Below are positions 36,879 through 46,157 of a stretch of DNA of 64,000 nt, one piece after another; the stretch's first letter is position 1, and each line of letters begins with the position of its first letter. The stretch lies in the NCBI RefSeq assembly GCF_003590875.1, contig NZ_QYUN01000002.1, positions 2,294,001 through 2,358,000 of the forward strand, in the 5' to 3' direction. This DNA comes from Noviherbaspirillum cavernae (GTDB lineage: Bacteria; Pseudomonadota; Gammaproteobacteria; Burkholderiales; Burkholderiaceae_D). The position numbers and the translations under genes are program-made. Below the pieces are notes generated by a model, which saw only the letters and a program-made list of their open reading frames with translations, ran no database searches and was not told the DNA's origin.

Positions 36879-38264
36879 TTACTCGCCGCCGAAGATCGCC
36901 TGGCCACCGGTGAAGTTGTCGAACTTCGTGTATTCGCCGAGGAAGGTCAGGCGCACGGAACCGATCGGGCCGTTACGCTGCTTGCCAATGATGATTTCGG
37001 CCGTGCCCTTGTCCGGCGAATCCGGGTTGTACACCTGGTCACGGTAGATGAACAGAATAACGTCGGCATCCTGTTCGATCGCACCCGATTCGCGCAAGTC
37101 CGACATGACCGGGCGCTTGTTGGGACGCTGTTCCAGCGAACGGTTCAGCTGCGACAGCGCGATCACGGGGCAATGCAATTCCTTCGCCAGGCCTTTCAGG
37201 TTCCGCGAAATTTCCGAGATTTCGGTCGCGCGGTTTTCACCCGAACCATTGCCCGACATCAGCTGCAAGTAGTCGATGATGATGAGGCCCAGTTTGCCGC
37301 ACTGGCGCGACAGCCGGCGCGCACGGGCGCGCAGTTCGATCGGGCTCAAGGCCGGCGTTTCATCGATGTAGAGTTGTGCCTCGTTCATCTTCTGAATCGC
37401 ATGCGTCAGGCGCGGCCAGTCTTCATCGTTCAGCTTGCCTACGCGCAGACGGCTTTGATCAAGGCGTCCGACGGAGCCCAGCATACGCATCGCGAGCTGC
37501 GTGCCGCCCATTTCCATCGAGAAGACTGCAACCGGCAAGCCGCTCTCGATCGCGACGTTCTCGCCGATATTCAATGAGAAAGCGGTTTTACCCATCGACG
37601 GCCGGCCCGCGACGATGACCAGGTCGCCCGGCTGCAAACCGGATGTCATGCGATCGAGGTCGATGAAGCCGGTCGGCACACCGGTGATGTCGTTCTGGTT
37701 GTCGCGGCTGTACAGCTCGTCGATGCGTTCGACGACTTGCGTCAGCAGGGGCTGGATCGCCTGGAAGCCTTGCGCGCCACGCGCGCCATCTTCCGCGATG
37801 GCGAAGATTTTCGATTCGGCTTCGTCCAGCAGCTGCTTGACTTCCTTGCCCTGCGGATTGAAGGCCTGTCCTGAAATCTCGTCCGAGACCGTGATCAGCT
37901 TCCGCAACACGCCGCGGTCGCGCACGATCTCGGCATAGCGGCGGATGTTCGCGGCGGATGGCGTGTTTTGCGCCAGCGCATTCAGATAGGACAAACCGCC
38001 CACCTCTTCCGCCTTGCCGGTGCTGGACAGCGCTTCAAACACGGTGATGACGTCGGCCGGCCTGGTGTTGTTGATCAGCTTGACGATGTGCTGAAAGATC
38101 ACGCGGTGATCGTACCGATAGAAATCGTCTTCGGTGACGAAGTCGGCAATGCGGTCCCAAGCCGCATTGTCCAGCAGCAAGCCCCCCAGTACGGATTGCT
38201 CCGCTTCAATCGAGTGAGGCGGGATGCGAAGTGCGTCCAGTTGCGGATCGGTGCGGTTGTTCAT
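36879..38264 (-). CDS. dnaB: Replicative DNA helicase
   Basis: Hexameric 5'-3' helicase of the replication fork. About 461 residues: N-terminal DnaG-binding domain from PPHSIEAEQSVLGGLLLDN, linker, and RecA-like domain with Walker A GRPSMGKTAFSLN, Walker B LIIIDYLQLM, and ALSQLNRSLEQR. No intein. Start: ATG 38264 (MNNRTDPQL) or ATG 38273. A TATAAT hexamer (38272-38277, minus) contains the latter ATG and lies 7 nt before the former, so ATG 38264 is preferred and the message may have almost no leader. It is divergent from marR. Confidence 0.96.
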   Translation of the reverse strand: MNNRTDPQLDALRIPPHSIEAEQSVLGGLLLDNAAWDRIADFVTEDDFYRYDHRVIFQHIVKLINNTRPADVITVFEALSSTGKAEEVGGLSYLNALAQNTPSAANIRRYAEIVRDRGVLRKLITVSDEISGQAFNPQGKEVKQLLDEAESKIFAIAEDGARGAQGFQAIQPLLTQVVERIDELYSRDNQNDITGVPTGFIDLDRMTSGLQPGDLVIVAGRPSMGKTAFSLNIGENVAIESGLPVAVFSMEMGGTQLAMRMLGSVGRLDQSRLRVGKLNDEDWPRLTHAIQKMNEAQLYIDETPALSPIELRARARRLSRQCGKLGLIIIDYLQLMSGNGSGENRATEISEISRNLKGLAKELHCPVIALSQLNRSLEQRPNKRPVMSDLRESGAIEQDADVILFIYRDQVYNPDSPDKGTAEIIIGKQRNGPIGSVRLTFLGEYTKFDNFTGGQAIFGGE

Positions 38265-38363
38265 GGCGCGCATTATAACCTGCTCACCCAATGCAACAGA
38301 ATTGGACGGCCGGGAATATTCAGAATGGGTTTTTGGGGTTTTTCTATCCCGCAATTGTATATC

Positions 38364-38398
38364 ACTGACTTGACAATTACTGACTAGACAGTTAAATT
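38364..38398 (+). promoter_or_regulatory. marR promoter with overlapping tandem operator repeats
   Basis: TTGACA at 38370-38375 and TAAATT at 38393-38398 are 17 nt apart. Two tandem 15-nt repeats, ACTGACTTGACAATT (38364-38378) and ACTGACTAGACAGTT (38379-38393), cover the -35 and spacer; the second is itself a near-palindrome (ACTGnCTAGnCAGT). This arrangement fits autoregulation by the MarR protein encoded just downstream. Confidence 0.68.
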
Positions 38399-38426
38399 TT
38401 AAATAATTCCTAGAGACAACACAATC

Positions 38427-38870
38427 ATGTCCGAACCCTACACTTTGAAGAATTATTCGCCTGAACAAAGCATCGGCTTTCTGCTGAAACGTGTCGGCAA
38501 CCAGCTCATCAGCATGATCGACCGCGCCTTGGCCGAATACGACATGACGCATGCGCAACTCGGCATTTTCCTGAAGCTGCTGCACGGCCCGGCCAATACG
38601 GCGGCCGACCTGGCGCGCGAACTGATGGCCGATACCGGTGCCATTACCCGCACGCTAGACCGGCTCGAGGAAAAAGGCTTCGTGCAACGCACCCGCAGCT
38701 CCGCCGACCGGCGCGTCGTGCAAGTCGAACTGACAGCAAAAGGCAAGCATCGGGCCGACCAGATGACGCAGGTCGCCATCAATGCGCTGAACCACCATTT
38801 GCGCGGATTCTCGCCGGAGGAAATCGCCCAGTTCAAGGGCTTCCTGCTGCGCATGATCGCCAACGCCTGA
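38427..38870 (+). CDS. MarR-family transcriptional regulator
   Basis: 147 residues with the winged-helix fold: N-terminal dimer helix (IGFLLKRVGNQLISMIDRAL), DMTHAQLGIFLKLL, recognition region TAADLARELMADTGAITRTLDRLEEKGFVQRTRS (pieces: LARELMADTGAITRTLDRLE) and wing SSADRRVVQVELTAKGK, including the DRR salt-bridge arginines typical of MarR. It heads a plus-strand operon with an outer-membrane channel, EmrA and EmrB homologues, so it most likely represses that pump until a small phenolic or lipophilic ligand binds. Confidence 0.93.
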   Translation: MSEPYTLKNYSPEQSIGFLLKRVGNQLISMIDRALAEYDMTHAQLGIFLKLLHGPANTAADLARELMADTGAITRTLDRLEEKGFVQRTRSSADRRVVQVELTAKGKHRADQMTQVAINALNHHLRGFSPEEIAQFKGFLLRMIANA

Positions 38871-38902
38871 GCATGCCATTCAATAAAACAATACAGAGAA
38901 CC

Positions 38903-40381
38903 ATGAGCTCATTCGTCACCAAATGCATGCGCCGCACGGCGTGCTCGCTGCCGACGACCGCTGTCGCGGTGCTGCTTGCAGGATGCGCAAGTTTTCAAGG
39001 CATTGTCCCCGCCGCGATACCATCCGCCCCTGTCGCGCTTTCAACGCCAGGCGGCCTCGACCGGACACAGGATGCGTGGCCGCGAGAAGACTGGTGGAGC
39101 GTCTATGGCGACCCGCAACTGGACGCGCTGATTCGGCACGCGATCGAGAACAGCCCCAGCCTCGCCACCGCGCGCACCCGCATCGCACGCGCACAGGCCG
39201 CGGTTTCCCTGAACCAGGCGGCGACCGCGCCGCAATTGAATGCCACCGCCGAAGCCACGTACGGACGCCAGTCGGAAAACCATATGGTTCCCAGGCCGCC
39301 TCTCGGCACCGGCGGCGAATGGGTGAGCCAGGGGCTGGCGGCACTGAACTTCGGCTACGACCTGGATTTCTGGGGCAAGAACGACGCCCTGATCCGCACC
39401 GCCGAAGCGCAGGTGAAGGCCGCCGGTTTCGACCGCGATGCGGCGCAACTCGCGCTCGCCACCTCGATTGCCCGCGCCTATGTTCAACTGGCGGCGCATT
39501 TCGAACTGCAGGACGTGCTGCTGGCAACGCAGAAACAGCGCGAAGCCATTCGCAAGCTGACCACTCAGCGCGTCGCCAACGGGCTCGATACCCGCGTGGA
39601 ACTCAAACAGAACGAAACGAATGAAGCCGCGTTGCGGGCGGATCTGACGCAGATCGCAATGCAAATCGACATCACGCGCCTGCAACTCGCGGCGCTGGCG
39701 GGTGACATGCCGAATGCTGCGCAACAGATCGGCCGTCCGGCGCTTGGCAGCGCGCCATTCTTCGTCCCGAAGAATCTGCAACTGGACCTGCTGGCGCGCC
39801 GCCCGGAACTGGCTGCGCAACGCGCCCGCATTGCCGCCGCGACGGGCGACGCCGATGCCGCCAAGGCGCAGTTTTACCCGAACATCAGCCTGAACGCGCT
39901 GGCCGGATTCCAGTCCGTCGGCCTCGACAAGCTGCTGTCGGCGGGCAGCCTGATGAGCAGTTTCGGCCCGGCGATCCATTTGCCGGTATTCGACGGCGGG
40001 CGCTTGCGCGCCAACTATGCGATCAAGACGGCGGACCTCGATGGCGCGATCACGCAATATAACCAGTCCATCGTCACGGCAGCACAGGAAGTGGCAGAAC
40101 AACTGACGCGGGCGGCCTCGCTATCGCGCGAAGAGGATGCGGTGCGCGACGCGCTGGCGTCTGCCGAGGAAGCCCACCGGCTTGCCATGCTGCGCTATCG
40201 CGCCGGGCTCTCGCCCTACCTCACCGTGCTGACAGTGGAGACCCAGCTGCTGCTTCAGCGCCGCGCGGCGGTCGATATCAAAGCCAAGCGTCACGACGTG
40301 CAAGTCGCACTGGTGCGCACACTCGGCGGCGGCTTCAATGACGCACAGCCTGCGCACACAAGCGGCAAGACACAACACTAA
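38903..40381 (+). CDS. Efflux outer-membrane channel lipoprotein (NodT family) of EmrAB system
   Basis: About 492 residues. Lipoprotein signal with lipobox LAGC (TAVAVLLAGCASFQG). Mature part shows DWWSVYGDPQLDALIRHAI, the family hallmark, two repeats of the OEP fold with DFWGKNDALIRTAEAQ and QFYPNISLNALAGF, and a coiled coil. Start ATG 38903 is preferred; ATG 38873, just after the marR stop, would lengthen the signal and lacks a ribosome site. Followed at 21 nt by emrA. It shows that this MFS-type pump carries its own exit duct rather than borrowing TolC. Confidence 0.92.
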   Translation: MSSFVTKCMRRTACSLPTTAVAVLLAGCASFQGIVPAAIPSAPVALSTPGGLDRTQDAWPREDWWSVYGDPQLDALIRHAIENSPSLATARTRIARAQAAVSLNQAATAPQLNATAEATYGRQSENHMVPRPPLGTGGEWVSQGLAALNFGYDLDFWGKNDALIRTAEAQVKAAGFDRDAAQLALATSIARAYVQLAAHFELQDVLLATQKQREAIRKLTTQRVANGLDTRVELKQNETNEAALRADLTQIAMQIDITRLQLAALAGDMPNAAQQIGRPALGSAPFFVPKNLQLDLLARRPELAAQRARIAAATGDADAAKAQFYPNISLNALAGFQSVGLDKLLSAGSLMSSFGPAIHLPVFDGGRLRANYAIKTADLDGAITQYNQSIVTAAQEVAEQLTRAASLSREEDAVRDALASAEEAHRLAMLRYRAGLSPYLTVLTVETQLLLQRRAAVDIKAKRHDVQVALVRTLGGGFNDAQPAHTSGKTQH

Positions 40382-40402
40382 ACCCGGATTCATGGAGAAA
40401 TC

Positions 40403-41605
40403 ATGGCCACAATGACCAATGCCGCTGCCAATACGCACGCCAGCGCCCCGACCCCGATCAAGTCCGCCTCCGGATCGCCGCAACGCAAGAAGATTCTGCT
40501 CACGATCGCAGCGCTCTTCATTCTCGCCGGCATCGCATATGGTGTGTACTGGACCGTCGTCGCGCGCTTTTCGGAAGAAACCGAGAACGCCTATGTGCAA
40601 GGCAACGTGATCCAGGTAACACCGCAAGTCACCGGCACGGTCGCGAAAATCCATGTCGACGACACGGACGTGGTGAAGGCCGGCCAACGCCTGATCAGCC
40701 TCGACATGGCGGATGCCGATGTGGCAGTCGCACAGGCAGAAGCGCAATTGGCGCAAACAGTGCGTGAAGTGCGCACGCTGTACGCTTCGCAGGCGCAAGC
40801 CGGTGCCAATCTCGCATTGCGCGAGACGGAACTGGTGCGCGCGCAGGACGACCTCTCCCGGCGCAAAACCCTGATCGGCTCCGGTGCCGTCTCGGGCGAA
40901 GAAATCCGCCATGCCGAGATTGCCGTCACGGCAGCCAAAGCCGCCGTCGCCGCCGCGACCGAACAATTGGCATCGGGTCGCGCATTGACCGAAGGCACCA
41001 CCGTCGCCAGGCATCCCAACGTCCAGCGCGCCGCCGCCCGTCTGCAGGAAGTGATACTGACGCAATCGCGCTCCACCCTCTACGCACCGGTTGGCGGCGA
41101 GATCGCCAAGCGCAGCGTGCAGGTCGGACAGCGCATCAATCCCGGCGCACCTCTCATGGCCATCGTGCCGCTCGACCAGGTGTGGGTCGATGCCAACTTC
41201 AAGGAATCGCAGTTGCGCGACATGCGCATCGGCCAGCCTGTGACCCTGGTTTCCGATCTGTACGGCAGCAAGGTCGAGTACCACGGCAAGGTCATCGGTC
41301 TGGCCGCAGGCACCGGTTCCGCGTTCGCGCTGCTGCCGGCGCAAAACGCCACCGGCAACTGGATCAAGGTCGTGCAGCGCGTACCGGTGCGGATCGCGCT
41401 CAATCCCAAGCAACTTGCGGAGCATCCGCTGCGCGTCGGCCTGTCGATGACCGCCAGGGTGGATATGCACGACCAGACTGGTGCCCCCGTCGGCGCTGGT
41501 GGAAGCCACGCCGCGACGCTGGCGGCGCACTCTGCCGCCGCCGACGAAAACGATGCAAAGGCAAAGATGCGCATCGACGCCATCATCGCCGCCAACCTGA
41601 AATAA
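40403..41605 (+). CDS. emrA: EmrA-type membrane fusion protein
   Basis: Periplasmic adaptor for an MFS drug exporter, 400 residues. Cytoplasmic N-terminal tail, one transmembrane helix (ILLTIAALFILAGIAYGVYW), then the HlyD fold: ENAYVQGNVIQVTPQVTGTV lipoyl motif, alpha hairpin (EAQLAQTVREVRTLYASQAQ), second lipoyl half (STLYAPVGGEIAKRSVQVG) and beta barrel (VWVDANFKESQLRDMRIGQP). GGAGAAATC precedes the ATG. The last 35 residues are Ala/His-rich. Works with the channel upstream and EmrB nine nt downstream. Confidence 0.95.
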   Translation: MATMTNAAANTHASAPTPIKSASGSPQRKKILLTIAALFILAGIAYGVYWTVVARFSEETENAYVQGNVIQVTPQVTGTVAKIHVDDTDVVKAGQRLISLDMADADVAVAQAEAQLAQTVREVRTLYASQAQAGANLALRETELVRAQDDLSRRKTLIGSGAVSGEEIRHAEIAVTAAKAAVAAATEQLASGRALTEGTTVARHPNVQRAAARLQEVILTQSRSTLYAPVGGEIAKRSVQVGQRINPGAPLMAIVPLDQVWVDANFKESQLRDMRIGQPVTLVSDLYGSKVEYHGKVIGLAAGTGSAFALLPAQNATGNWIKVVQRVPVRIALNPKQLAEHPLRVGLSMTARVDMHDQTGAPVGAGGSHAATLAAHSAAADENDAKAKMRIDAIIAANLK

Positions 41606-41614
41606 GAGATCCGG

Positions 41615-43183
41615 ATGCAAGCCCAAGCCGCAAACGACAGCCACCCGGCGGTGGCGCCGCAAACGCCGGCACCGCTCAAGGGCCCCGCGCTGTTCCTGCT
41701 TACCGTCGCGGCGGCCTTGTCGACCTTCATGGAGATCCTGGATATCACGATCGCCAACGTGTCGATACCCACCATCGCAGGCTCGCTCGGCGTCTCGACC
41801 AGCCAGGGCACCTGGATCATCAGCGCCTATTCGGTTGCCGCCGCCATCGCGGTGCCGCTGACCGGATGGCTTGCGCGGCGGGTCGGCGAAGTGAAGCTGT
41901 TCGTGGTATCGGTGCTCGCGTTCACGCTGATGTCGGCGCTGGCCGCATTCTCGGTCAACCTGCCGATGCTGGTGATATGTCGCCTGCTGCAAGGCCTGGT
42001 GTCGGGGCCGATGGTGCCTCTATCGCAGACACTGTTGGTGCGCAATTTTCCGCCCGAGAAGCGCGGCGCGGCTCTGGGTCTATGGGCGATGACCGTCATC
42101 CTCGCGCCGATCTGCGGCCCGCTCCTGGGCGGCTATATCAGTGACAACTATCATTGGTCCTGGATTTTCCTGATCAATATCCCGATCGGCTTGTTCGGTG
42201 CCATCACGATCTGGACACTGATGCGCAAGCGCGATTCCGTCACCGAAAAGATTCCGCTCGACATCACCGGCCTCGCGCTGATGGTGGTCGGCATCGGCAG
42301 CCTGCAATTGATGCTGGAAATCGGCAAGGATCATGACTGGTTCGCCTCACCTTTGATCGTTTCGCTGGGCGTGATCGCCGCAGTCGCGCTCACCTTTTTC
42401 ATCGCCTGGGTCTTGACCTCGCGCCAGCCCGTCGTCGATCTGCAACTCTTCAAGGACATCAATTTCCGCTATGGCGTGATCCTGCTGTCGGTCGGCTTCA
42501 TGACATATTTCGGCTCGGTCGTGATCTTCCCCTTGTGGCTGCAAGCGGTGATGGGATACACGTCGGCACAGGCTGGCATGGCGATGGCGCCGGTCGGCAT
42601 CTTCACGCTGATACTCTCACCGCTGATCGGCAGGAATATCGCCAGCCTGAACCTGCGTGCGCTGGCAACCTTCTCATTCATCGTGATGGGCGGCGTGTCA
42701 TTGTGGAACAGCCTGCTTTCACTGGAAGTCGGCTTCTGGGATATCGTCAATCCGCGTCTGGTGCAAGGGATAGGAATGGCCTGCTTCTTCATGCCGGTGC
42801 AATCCTTGATGCTGTCCAACATCACGCCGGATCGGATGGCAGCAGCATCCGGACTGTCCAATTTTCTGCGCACCCTGGGAGCCGCGATGGGTACCGCAAT
42901 CAGCATCACCGCGTGGGAACATCTCGCCACCAGTCACCATGCACGCCTTGCCGAAAACATCACGCAGTACTCACCGGCCAGCAACGATTACCTCAATACC
43001 CTCCGCGCCAGCGGCCTGTCGATGCAACAGACTTACGCAGTCGTCGAGCGCATGCTCAATGCACAGAGTTACATGCTCGCCACCAACGAATTTTTCGTCT
43101 ACTGCGGCTTTGCGTTCTTTGCGCTGACGGGACTGGTCTGGCTGACCAAACCGAAGAAAGGTGCGGCTGCATCCGGACATTAG
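41615..43183 (+). CDS. emrB: EmrB/QacA-type MFS drug exporter (DHA2)
   Basis: Fourteen-helix proton/drug antiporter, 522 residues. DHA2 landmarks: ATFMEILDITIANVSIPTIAG-like opening (seen as STFMEILDITIANVSIPTIA), motif A GWLARRVGEVKLF, motif C-like LAPICGPLLGGYI, and HWSWIFLINIPIGLFGA between helices 5 and 6. C-terminus is a short basic tail. It completes the MarR-channel-EmrA-EmrB operon. Likely exports hydrophobic toxins such as uncouplers or fatty acids, but this is inferred from homologues. Confidence 0.95.
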   Translation: MQAQAANDSHPAVAPQTPAPLKGPALFLLTVAAALSTFMEILDITIANVSIPTIAGSLGVSTSQGTWIISAYSVAAAIAVPLTGWLARRVGEVKLFVVSVLAFTLMSALAAFSVNLPMLVICRLLQGLVSGPMVPLSQTLLVRNFPPEKRGAALGLWAMTVILAPICGPLLGGYISDNYHWSWIFLINIPIGLFGAITIWTLMRKRDSVTEKIPLDITGLALMVVGIGSLQLMLEIGKDHDWFASPLIVSLGVIAAVALTFFIAWVLTSRQPVVDLQLFKDINFRYGVILLSVGFMTYFGSVVIFPLWLQAVMGYTSAQAGMAMAPVGIFTLILSPLIGRNIASLNLRALATFSFIVMGGVSLWNSLLSLEVGFWDIVNPRLVQGIGMACFFMPVQSLMLSNITPDRMAAASGLSNFLRTLGAAMGTAISITAWEHLATSHHARLAENITQYSPASNDYLNTLRASGLSMQQTYAVVERMLNAQSYMLATNEFFVYCGFAFFALTGLVWLTKPKKGAAASGH

Positions 43184-43605
43184 AGCAAGTCCGTTTGCAT
43201 GAATGGAATAGTCACAGCTTGCACGCGCATTCCGAACGCAAGCGGGATAGTGAATGCAGGCGGCGCGGAAAGAGCCATAAGTTTCGCATGGCATCGCCGC
43301 GCAGCTCCTTAACGGTGCGTCCTTGCAGAATGCACCGTAGCTCGCAAATCGGACAGAACTCAGTAAACGAATGAAGCATTGCCATGCAAGGCAATCCTGT
43401 CCCGCAGACGCGGCGCATGCCTCGCGAAGCCCCTGCCCCATGCCGTCCGAATCCCCGCCAATTTTTGCAAGCGCACACGTGCCCGCACCGGACGAGCCTG
43501 CAACGTTAGCGCCAACTCCCCTGCTGGAGAAACCCTCCCATGCAGGACTCGCCTCGGCTTGCGTGCCGAGCGCCCACTTCACCACGAATGCGAACTTTCG
43601 CACGC
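43184..43605. other. Intergenic stretch with no recognised feature
   Basis: About 420 nt between the emrB stop and the rplI terminator. Short frames occur on both strands, but none has a ribosome site or a protein pattern I recognise. No repeat or structural RNA is evident. Confidence 0.55.
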
Positions 43606-43643
43606 GCATGAAAAAAGCCGGGCGAACCCGGCTTTTTTCATGC
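43606..43643 (-). terminator. Rho-independent terminator of the rpsF-rplI operon
   Basis: 17-nt perfect arms, GCATGAAAAAAGCCGGG (43606-43622) and its complement (43627-43643), with a CGAA tetraloop. The A/T tracts inside the stem make it bidirectional. It lies 19 nt beyond the rplI stop. Confidence 0.92.
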
Positions 43644-43662
43644 AACTGATTATTACTACTTG

Positions 43663-44115
43663 TTACGCCTGCTCGCCGAACACCGCAACCGTGACATCCA
43701 CCACGACGTCCGTATGCAGAGCAACGGAAACAGCGTGATCGCCAACAATCTTCAACGGGCCTTGCGGCATGCGGACCTGGGCCTTCTCAACCGGGAAGCC
43801 TTGCTTGGTCAGCGCAACAGCGATATCGAAGTTCGTGACAGAACCGAACAGACGGCCGTCAACACCAGCTTTTTGACCGATCTTCACAGTCTGGCCGCTC
43901 AGTTTTTCGCCTTGAGCCTGTGCCGCACCCAGCTTCTCGGCCGCAGCCTTTTCGAGTTCTGCGCGCTTCGCTTCGAATTCGGCCACAGCCGCTGCGGTAG
44001 CGCGGCGCGCCTTGCGTTGCGGGATCAGGAAGTTACGGGCGTAACCATCCTTGACCTTCACGACTTCACCAAGATTGCCGAGATTAACGACTTTTTCCAA
44101 CAGAATGACTTGCAT
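43663..44115 (-). CDS. rplI: 50S ribosomal protein bL9
   Basis: 150 residues. N-terminal RNA-binding part [33 protein letters not shown] (pieces: [27 protein letters not shown]), long connecting helix rich in Ala/Lys/Glu ([16 protein letters not shown]) and C-terminal domain with [11 protein letters not shown]. Family-normal length. Last gene of the rpsF-priB-rpsR-rplI operon. Confidence 0.98.
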   Translation of the reverse strand: MQVILLEKVVNLGNLGEVVKVKDGYARNFLIPQRKARRATAAAVAEFEAKRAELEKAAAEKLGAAQAQGEKLSGQTVKIGQKAGVDGRLFGSVTNFDIAVALTKQGFPVEKAQVRMPQGPLKIVGDHAVSVALHTDVVVDVTVAVFGEQA

Positions 44116-44140
44116 GTTTTTCTCCTATTTCCGCCGTCAA

Positions 44141-44425
44141 TTACGCGTTGTGCAGATCGGTGTACGGCAGCAACGCGAGGTAGCGTGCGCGCTTGATCGC
44201 GGTGTCGACTTGACGCTGATAGATTGCCTTGGTGCCGGTCAGGCGTGCCGGCATGATCTTGCCATTTTCCTGAACGAAGTCCTTCAGGGTGTCGATGTCC
44301 TTGTAGTCAACCTGCGCAACGTGTGCTGCGGTGAAGCGGCAGAATTTCTTGCGCTTGAACAGCGGATTTTGCTGTTGACGTCTTTGCTTGAGTTTGCTCT
44401 TGTCGAATTTTTTACCGAATGCCAT
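44141..44425 (-). CDS. rpsR: 30S ribosomal protein bS18
   Basis: 94 residues with a basic N-terminus ([20 protein letters not shown]), the core [19 protein letters not shown] and the signature [31 protein letters not shown] (pieces: [26 protein letters not shown]). The N-terminal extension is typical of betaproteobacteria. It binds bS6 in the platform of the small subunit; rpsF is in the same operon. Confidence 0.98.
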   Translation of the reverse strand: MAFGKKFDKSKLKQRRQQQNPLFKRKKFCRFTAAHVAQVDYKDIDTLKDFVQENGKIMPARLTGTKAIYQRQVDTAIKRARYLALLPYTDLHNA

Positions 44426-44440
44426 TTTTGGCTCCTGTAT

Positions 44441-44743
44441 CTAGTGATCTGGTGAATATGCCTCGAAATCCGTAACGTGGAACACGAGGCTTTTGCTGTT
44501 GCGATTCTTGCGTGCCAGGAATCCTGTGAACCAGCATGTCGAACCCAATTCAGCCTGATTGAATCTTCCTGAAATTTCGCCTGCGGCAACCGCAGCGACT
44601 TCAAATTCAACCAACCGGGACACACCTGCTTCCACTTGCTCCGAACTGTGCAGCAACTTTGCCGACACGATCGGGATGCCTGCCGGGGTGTAGCGCAACG
44701 CGTCGCGCTCGGCAATGCAGGCAACAAACTTCAGCTGATTCAC
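44441..44743 (-). CDS. priB: Primosomal replication protein N
   Basis: 100-residue OB-fold single-strand DNA-binding protein used in PriA-dependent replication restart. Starts MNQLKFVACIAERDALRYTP (family: N-x-L-x-x-I-x-E-x-x-x-L-R-Y-T-P-A-G), with GIPIVSAKLLHSS, EFEVAAVAAGEISGRF and the C-terminal LVFHVTDFE. Its place between rpsF and rpsR is conserved in beta- and gammaproteobacteria and supports the call. 15 nt separate it from rpsR. Confidence 0.95.
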   Translation of the reverse strand: MNQLKFVACIAERDALRYTPAGIPIVSAKLLHSSEQVEAGVSRLVEFEVAAVAAGEISGRFNQAELGSTCWFTGFLARKNRNSKSLVFHVTDFEAYSPDH

Positions 44744-44771
44744 GCTCCTTCGTCGCTAATGCGTCGCAAAA

Positions 44772-45140
44772 TTACGCGGCAGCTGCCTCGGTACGCTGAC
44801 TCTTGGCGGCATCTTCCTTCTGCACAGCCTTCATCATCGGCGACGGCGCTGTTTCCGCCTTCTTCATCTTCACGGTGAGATGGCGCAAAACGGCATCATT
44901 GAACTTGAAGCCGGTTTCGATTTCGGCGAGAGTTTCGCTGTCGCATTCGATATTCAGGCACACATAGTGCGCCTTGGCCAGTTTCTGGATCATGTAAGCC
45001 ATCTGGCGACGACCCCAGTCTTCGACACGGTGCATATTGCCACCGCGCGCGGTGACGATGCCCTTGTAACGCTCGATCATCGCCGGAACTTGCTCGCTCT
45101 GGTCGGGATGCACGATAAACACGATTTCATAATGACGCAT
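44772..45140 (-). CDS. rpsF: 30S ribosomal protein bS6
   Basis: 122 residues, [25 protein letters not shown] at the N-terminus (pieces: [14 protein letters not shown]), [24 protein letters not shown] central signature and [15 protein letters not shown]. The C-terminal 20 residues are Ala/Lys/Glu-rich. AAGGAG precedes the ATG. First gene of the operon. Upstream, TTGACG and TTATCC 17 nt apart (about 45165-45193, minus) are a possible promoter. Confidence 0.98.
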   Translation of the reverse strand: MRHYEIVFIVHPDQSEQVPAMIERYKGIVTARGGNMHRVEDWGRRQMAYMIQKLAKAHYVCLNIECDSETLAEIETGFKFNDAVLRHLTVKMKKAETAPSPMMKAVQKEDAAKSQRTEAAAA

Positions 45141-45317
45141 GTAATCTCCTTATGGACGGATAACAAATTGCCCACCTCGGCGTCAAGACGAGTGTGGGAA
45201 GAGGAAAGCCGAAAATGATAACCTGAAAACAGCGAAAATTCAATTGTTTCAAAGCCTTACCCGACATGCATATCACCGCGCAGTATTTGCTGCCAGCCGC
45301 TTGCAATAATACGAATA

Positions 45318-45333
45318 CTGTATAAAAATACAG
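45318..45333 (+). promoter_or_regulatory. SOS box (LexA operator) of lexA
   Basis: CTGTATAAAAATACAG: the CTGT-N8-ACAG consensus with an AT-rich centre, 45 nt before the lexA start codon. It supports autoregulation of lexA by the SOS system. Confidence 0.93.
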
Positions 45334-45377
45334 ACTGTCTTTATGACCAGCCATTCTTGCCCATCAAACAAGCAGCC

Positions 45378-46040
45378 ATGATCAAACTCACAGCCCGCCA
45401 GGAACAAATTCTCCGCCTAATCAGGGAAGCAATCGATAACACCGGTTTCCCCCCAACCCGAGCCGAAATCGCTGCCGAACTCGGCTTCCGGTCGGCAAAC
45501 GCAGCGGAGGAACATTTGCAGGCATTGGCAAGAAAAGGAGCGATCGAGATTTCCCCAGGTACTTCGCGCGGGATCCGATTGCGAGACATGGCATCGGGGG
45601 ATGTACCGAGCCGGGTTGGCACGCAGATGGCCCTCCCCCATCCGCATCTGATGCAGTTGAGTCTGCCGCTGGTTGGCCGTGTGGCTGCGGGCTCGCCGAT
45701 CCTCGCTCAGGAGCATATCGAAACGACATACAACGTTGATCCCTCCCTGTTTTCGGCCAAGCCGGATTACCTGCTCAAGGTGCGTGGATTGTCGATGCGA
45801 GATGTCGGCATCCTTGATGGAGATTTGCTTGCAGTCAAGAAAATCGATTCGGCAAAGAACGGGCAAATCGTTGTCGCACGCATTGGCGATGACGTCACGG
45901 TAAAGCGATTCAAGAAAACGGGATCGCTCATTGAACTTTTACCGGAAAATCCGGACTTCGAGCCCATTCGCGTGGAAGAGGAACGTGACGGTTTTGCACT
46001 GGAAGGATTGGCGGTTGGTTTGTTGCGCGCCTGGGGCTGA
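45378..46040 (+). CDS. lexA: LexA repressor
   Basis: SOS-response repressor that self-cleaves when RecA is activated by DNA damage. 220 residues: winged-helix N-terminus ([42 protein letters not shown]) and S24 peptidase C-terminus. The cleavage bond is A104-G105 in RVAAGSPI; the catalytic pair is S139 ([10 protein letters not shown]) and K176 (VTVKRFKK). The start is ATG 45378, seven codons inside a longer frame that opens at 45357. An SOS box lies upstream. Convergent with trmJ; divergent from rpsF. Confidence 0.97.
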   Translation: MIKLTARQEQILRLIREAIDNTGFPPTRAEIAAELGFRSANAAEEHLQALARKGAIEISPGTSRGIRLRDMASGDVPSRVGTQMALPHPHLMQLSLPLVGRVAAGSPILAQEHIETTYNVDPSLFSAKPDYLLKVRGLSMRDVGILDGDLLAVKKIDSAKNGQIVVARIGDDVTVKRFKKTGSLIELLPENPDFEPIRVEEERDGFALEGLAVGLLRAWG

Positions 46041-46051
46041 TGCACGGAAGG

Positions 46052-46076
46052 ACGCACGTGACAACTTCTCGTGCGT
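46052..46076. terminator. Hairpin between convergent lexA and trmJ
   Basis: ACGCACG (46052-46058) pairs with CGTGCGT (46070-46076) over an 11-nt loop, 11 nt after the lexA stop. No T-run on either side, so its role as a terminator is tentative. Confidence 0.35.
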
Positions 46077-46157
46077 TGTCGGACCACATTTGACGAACGA
46101 TCAAAACAATGTCCGGACGGAATATCATCCAATCCAATTGCGGGCACTAGCAACTGG

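Noticed and set aside
40121..41992. Long open frame on the minus strand (623 codons) across the channel and emrA genes
   Set aside because: His/Gly/Arg-rich composition typical of the antisense of GC-rich genes; the plus strand carries clear efflux proteins with ribosome sites.
43371..43649. 92-codon plus-strand frame between emrB and rplI
   Set aside because: No ribosome site, runs through the rplI terminator, and no recognisable protein features.
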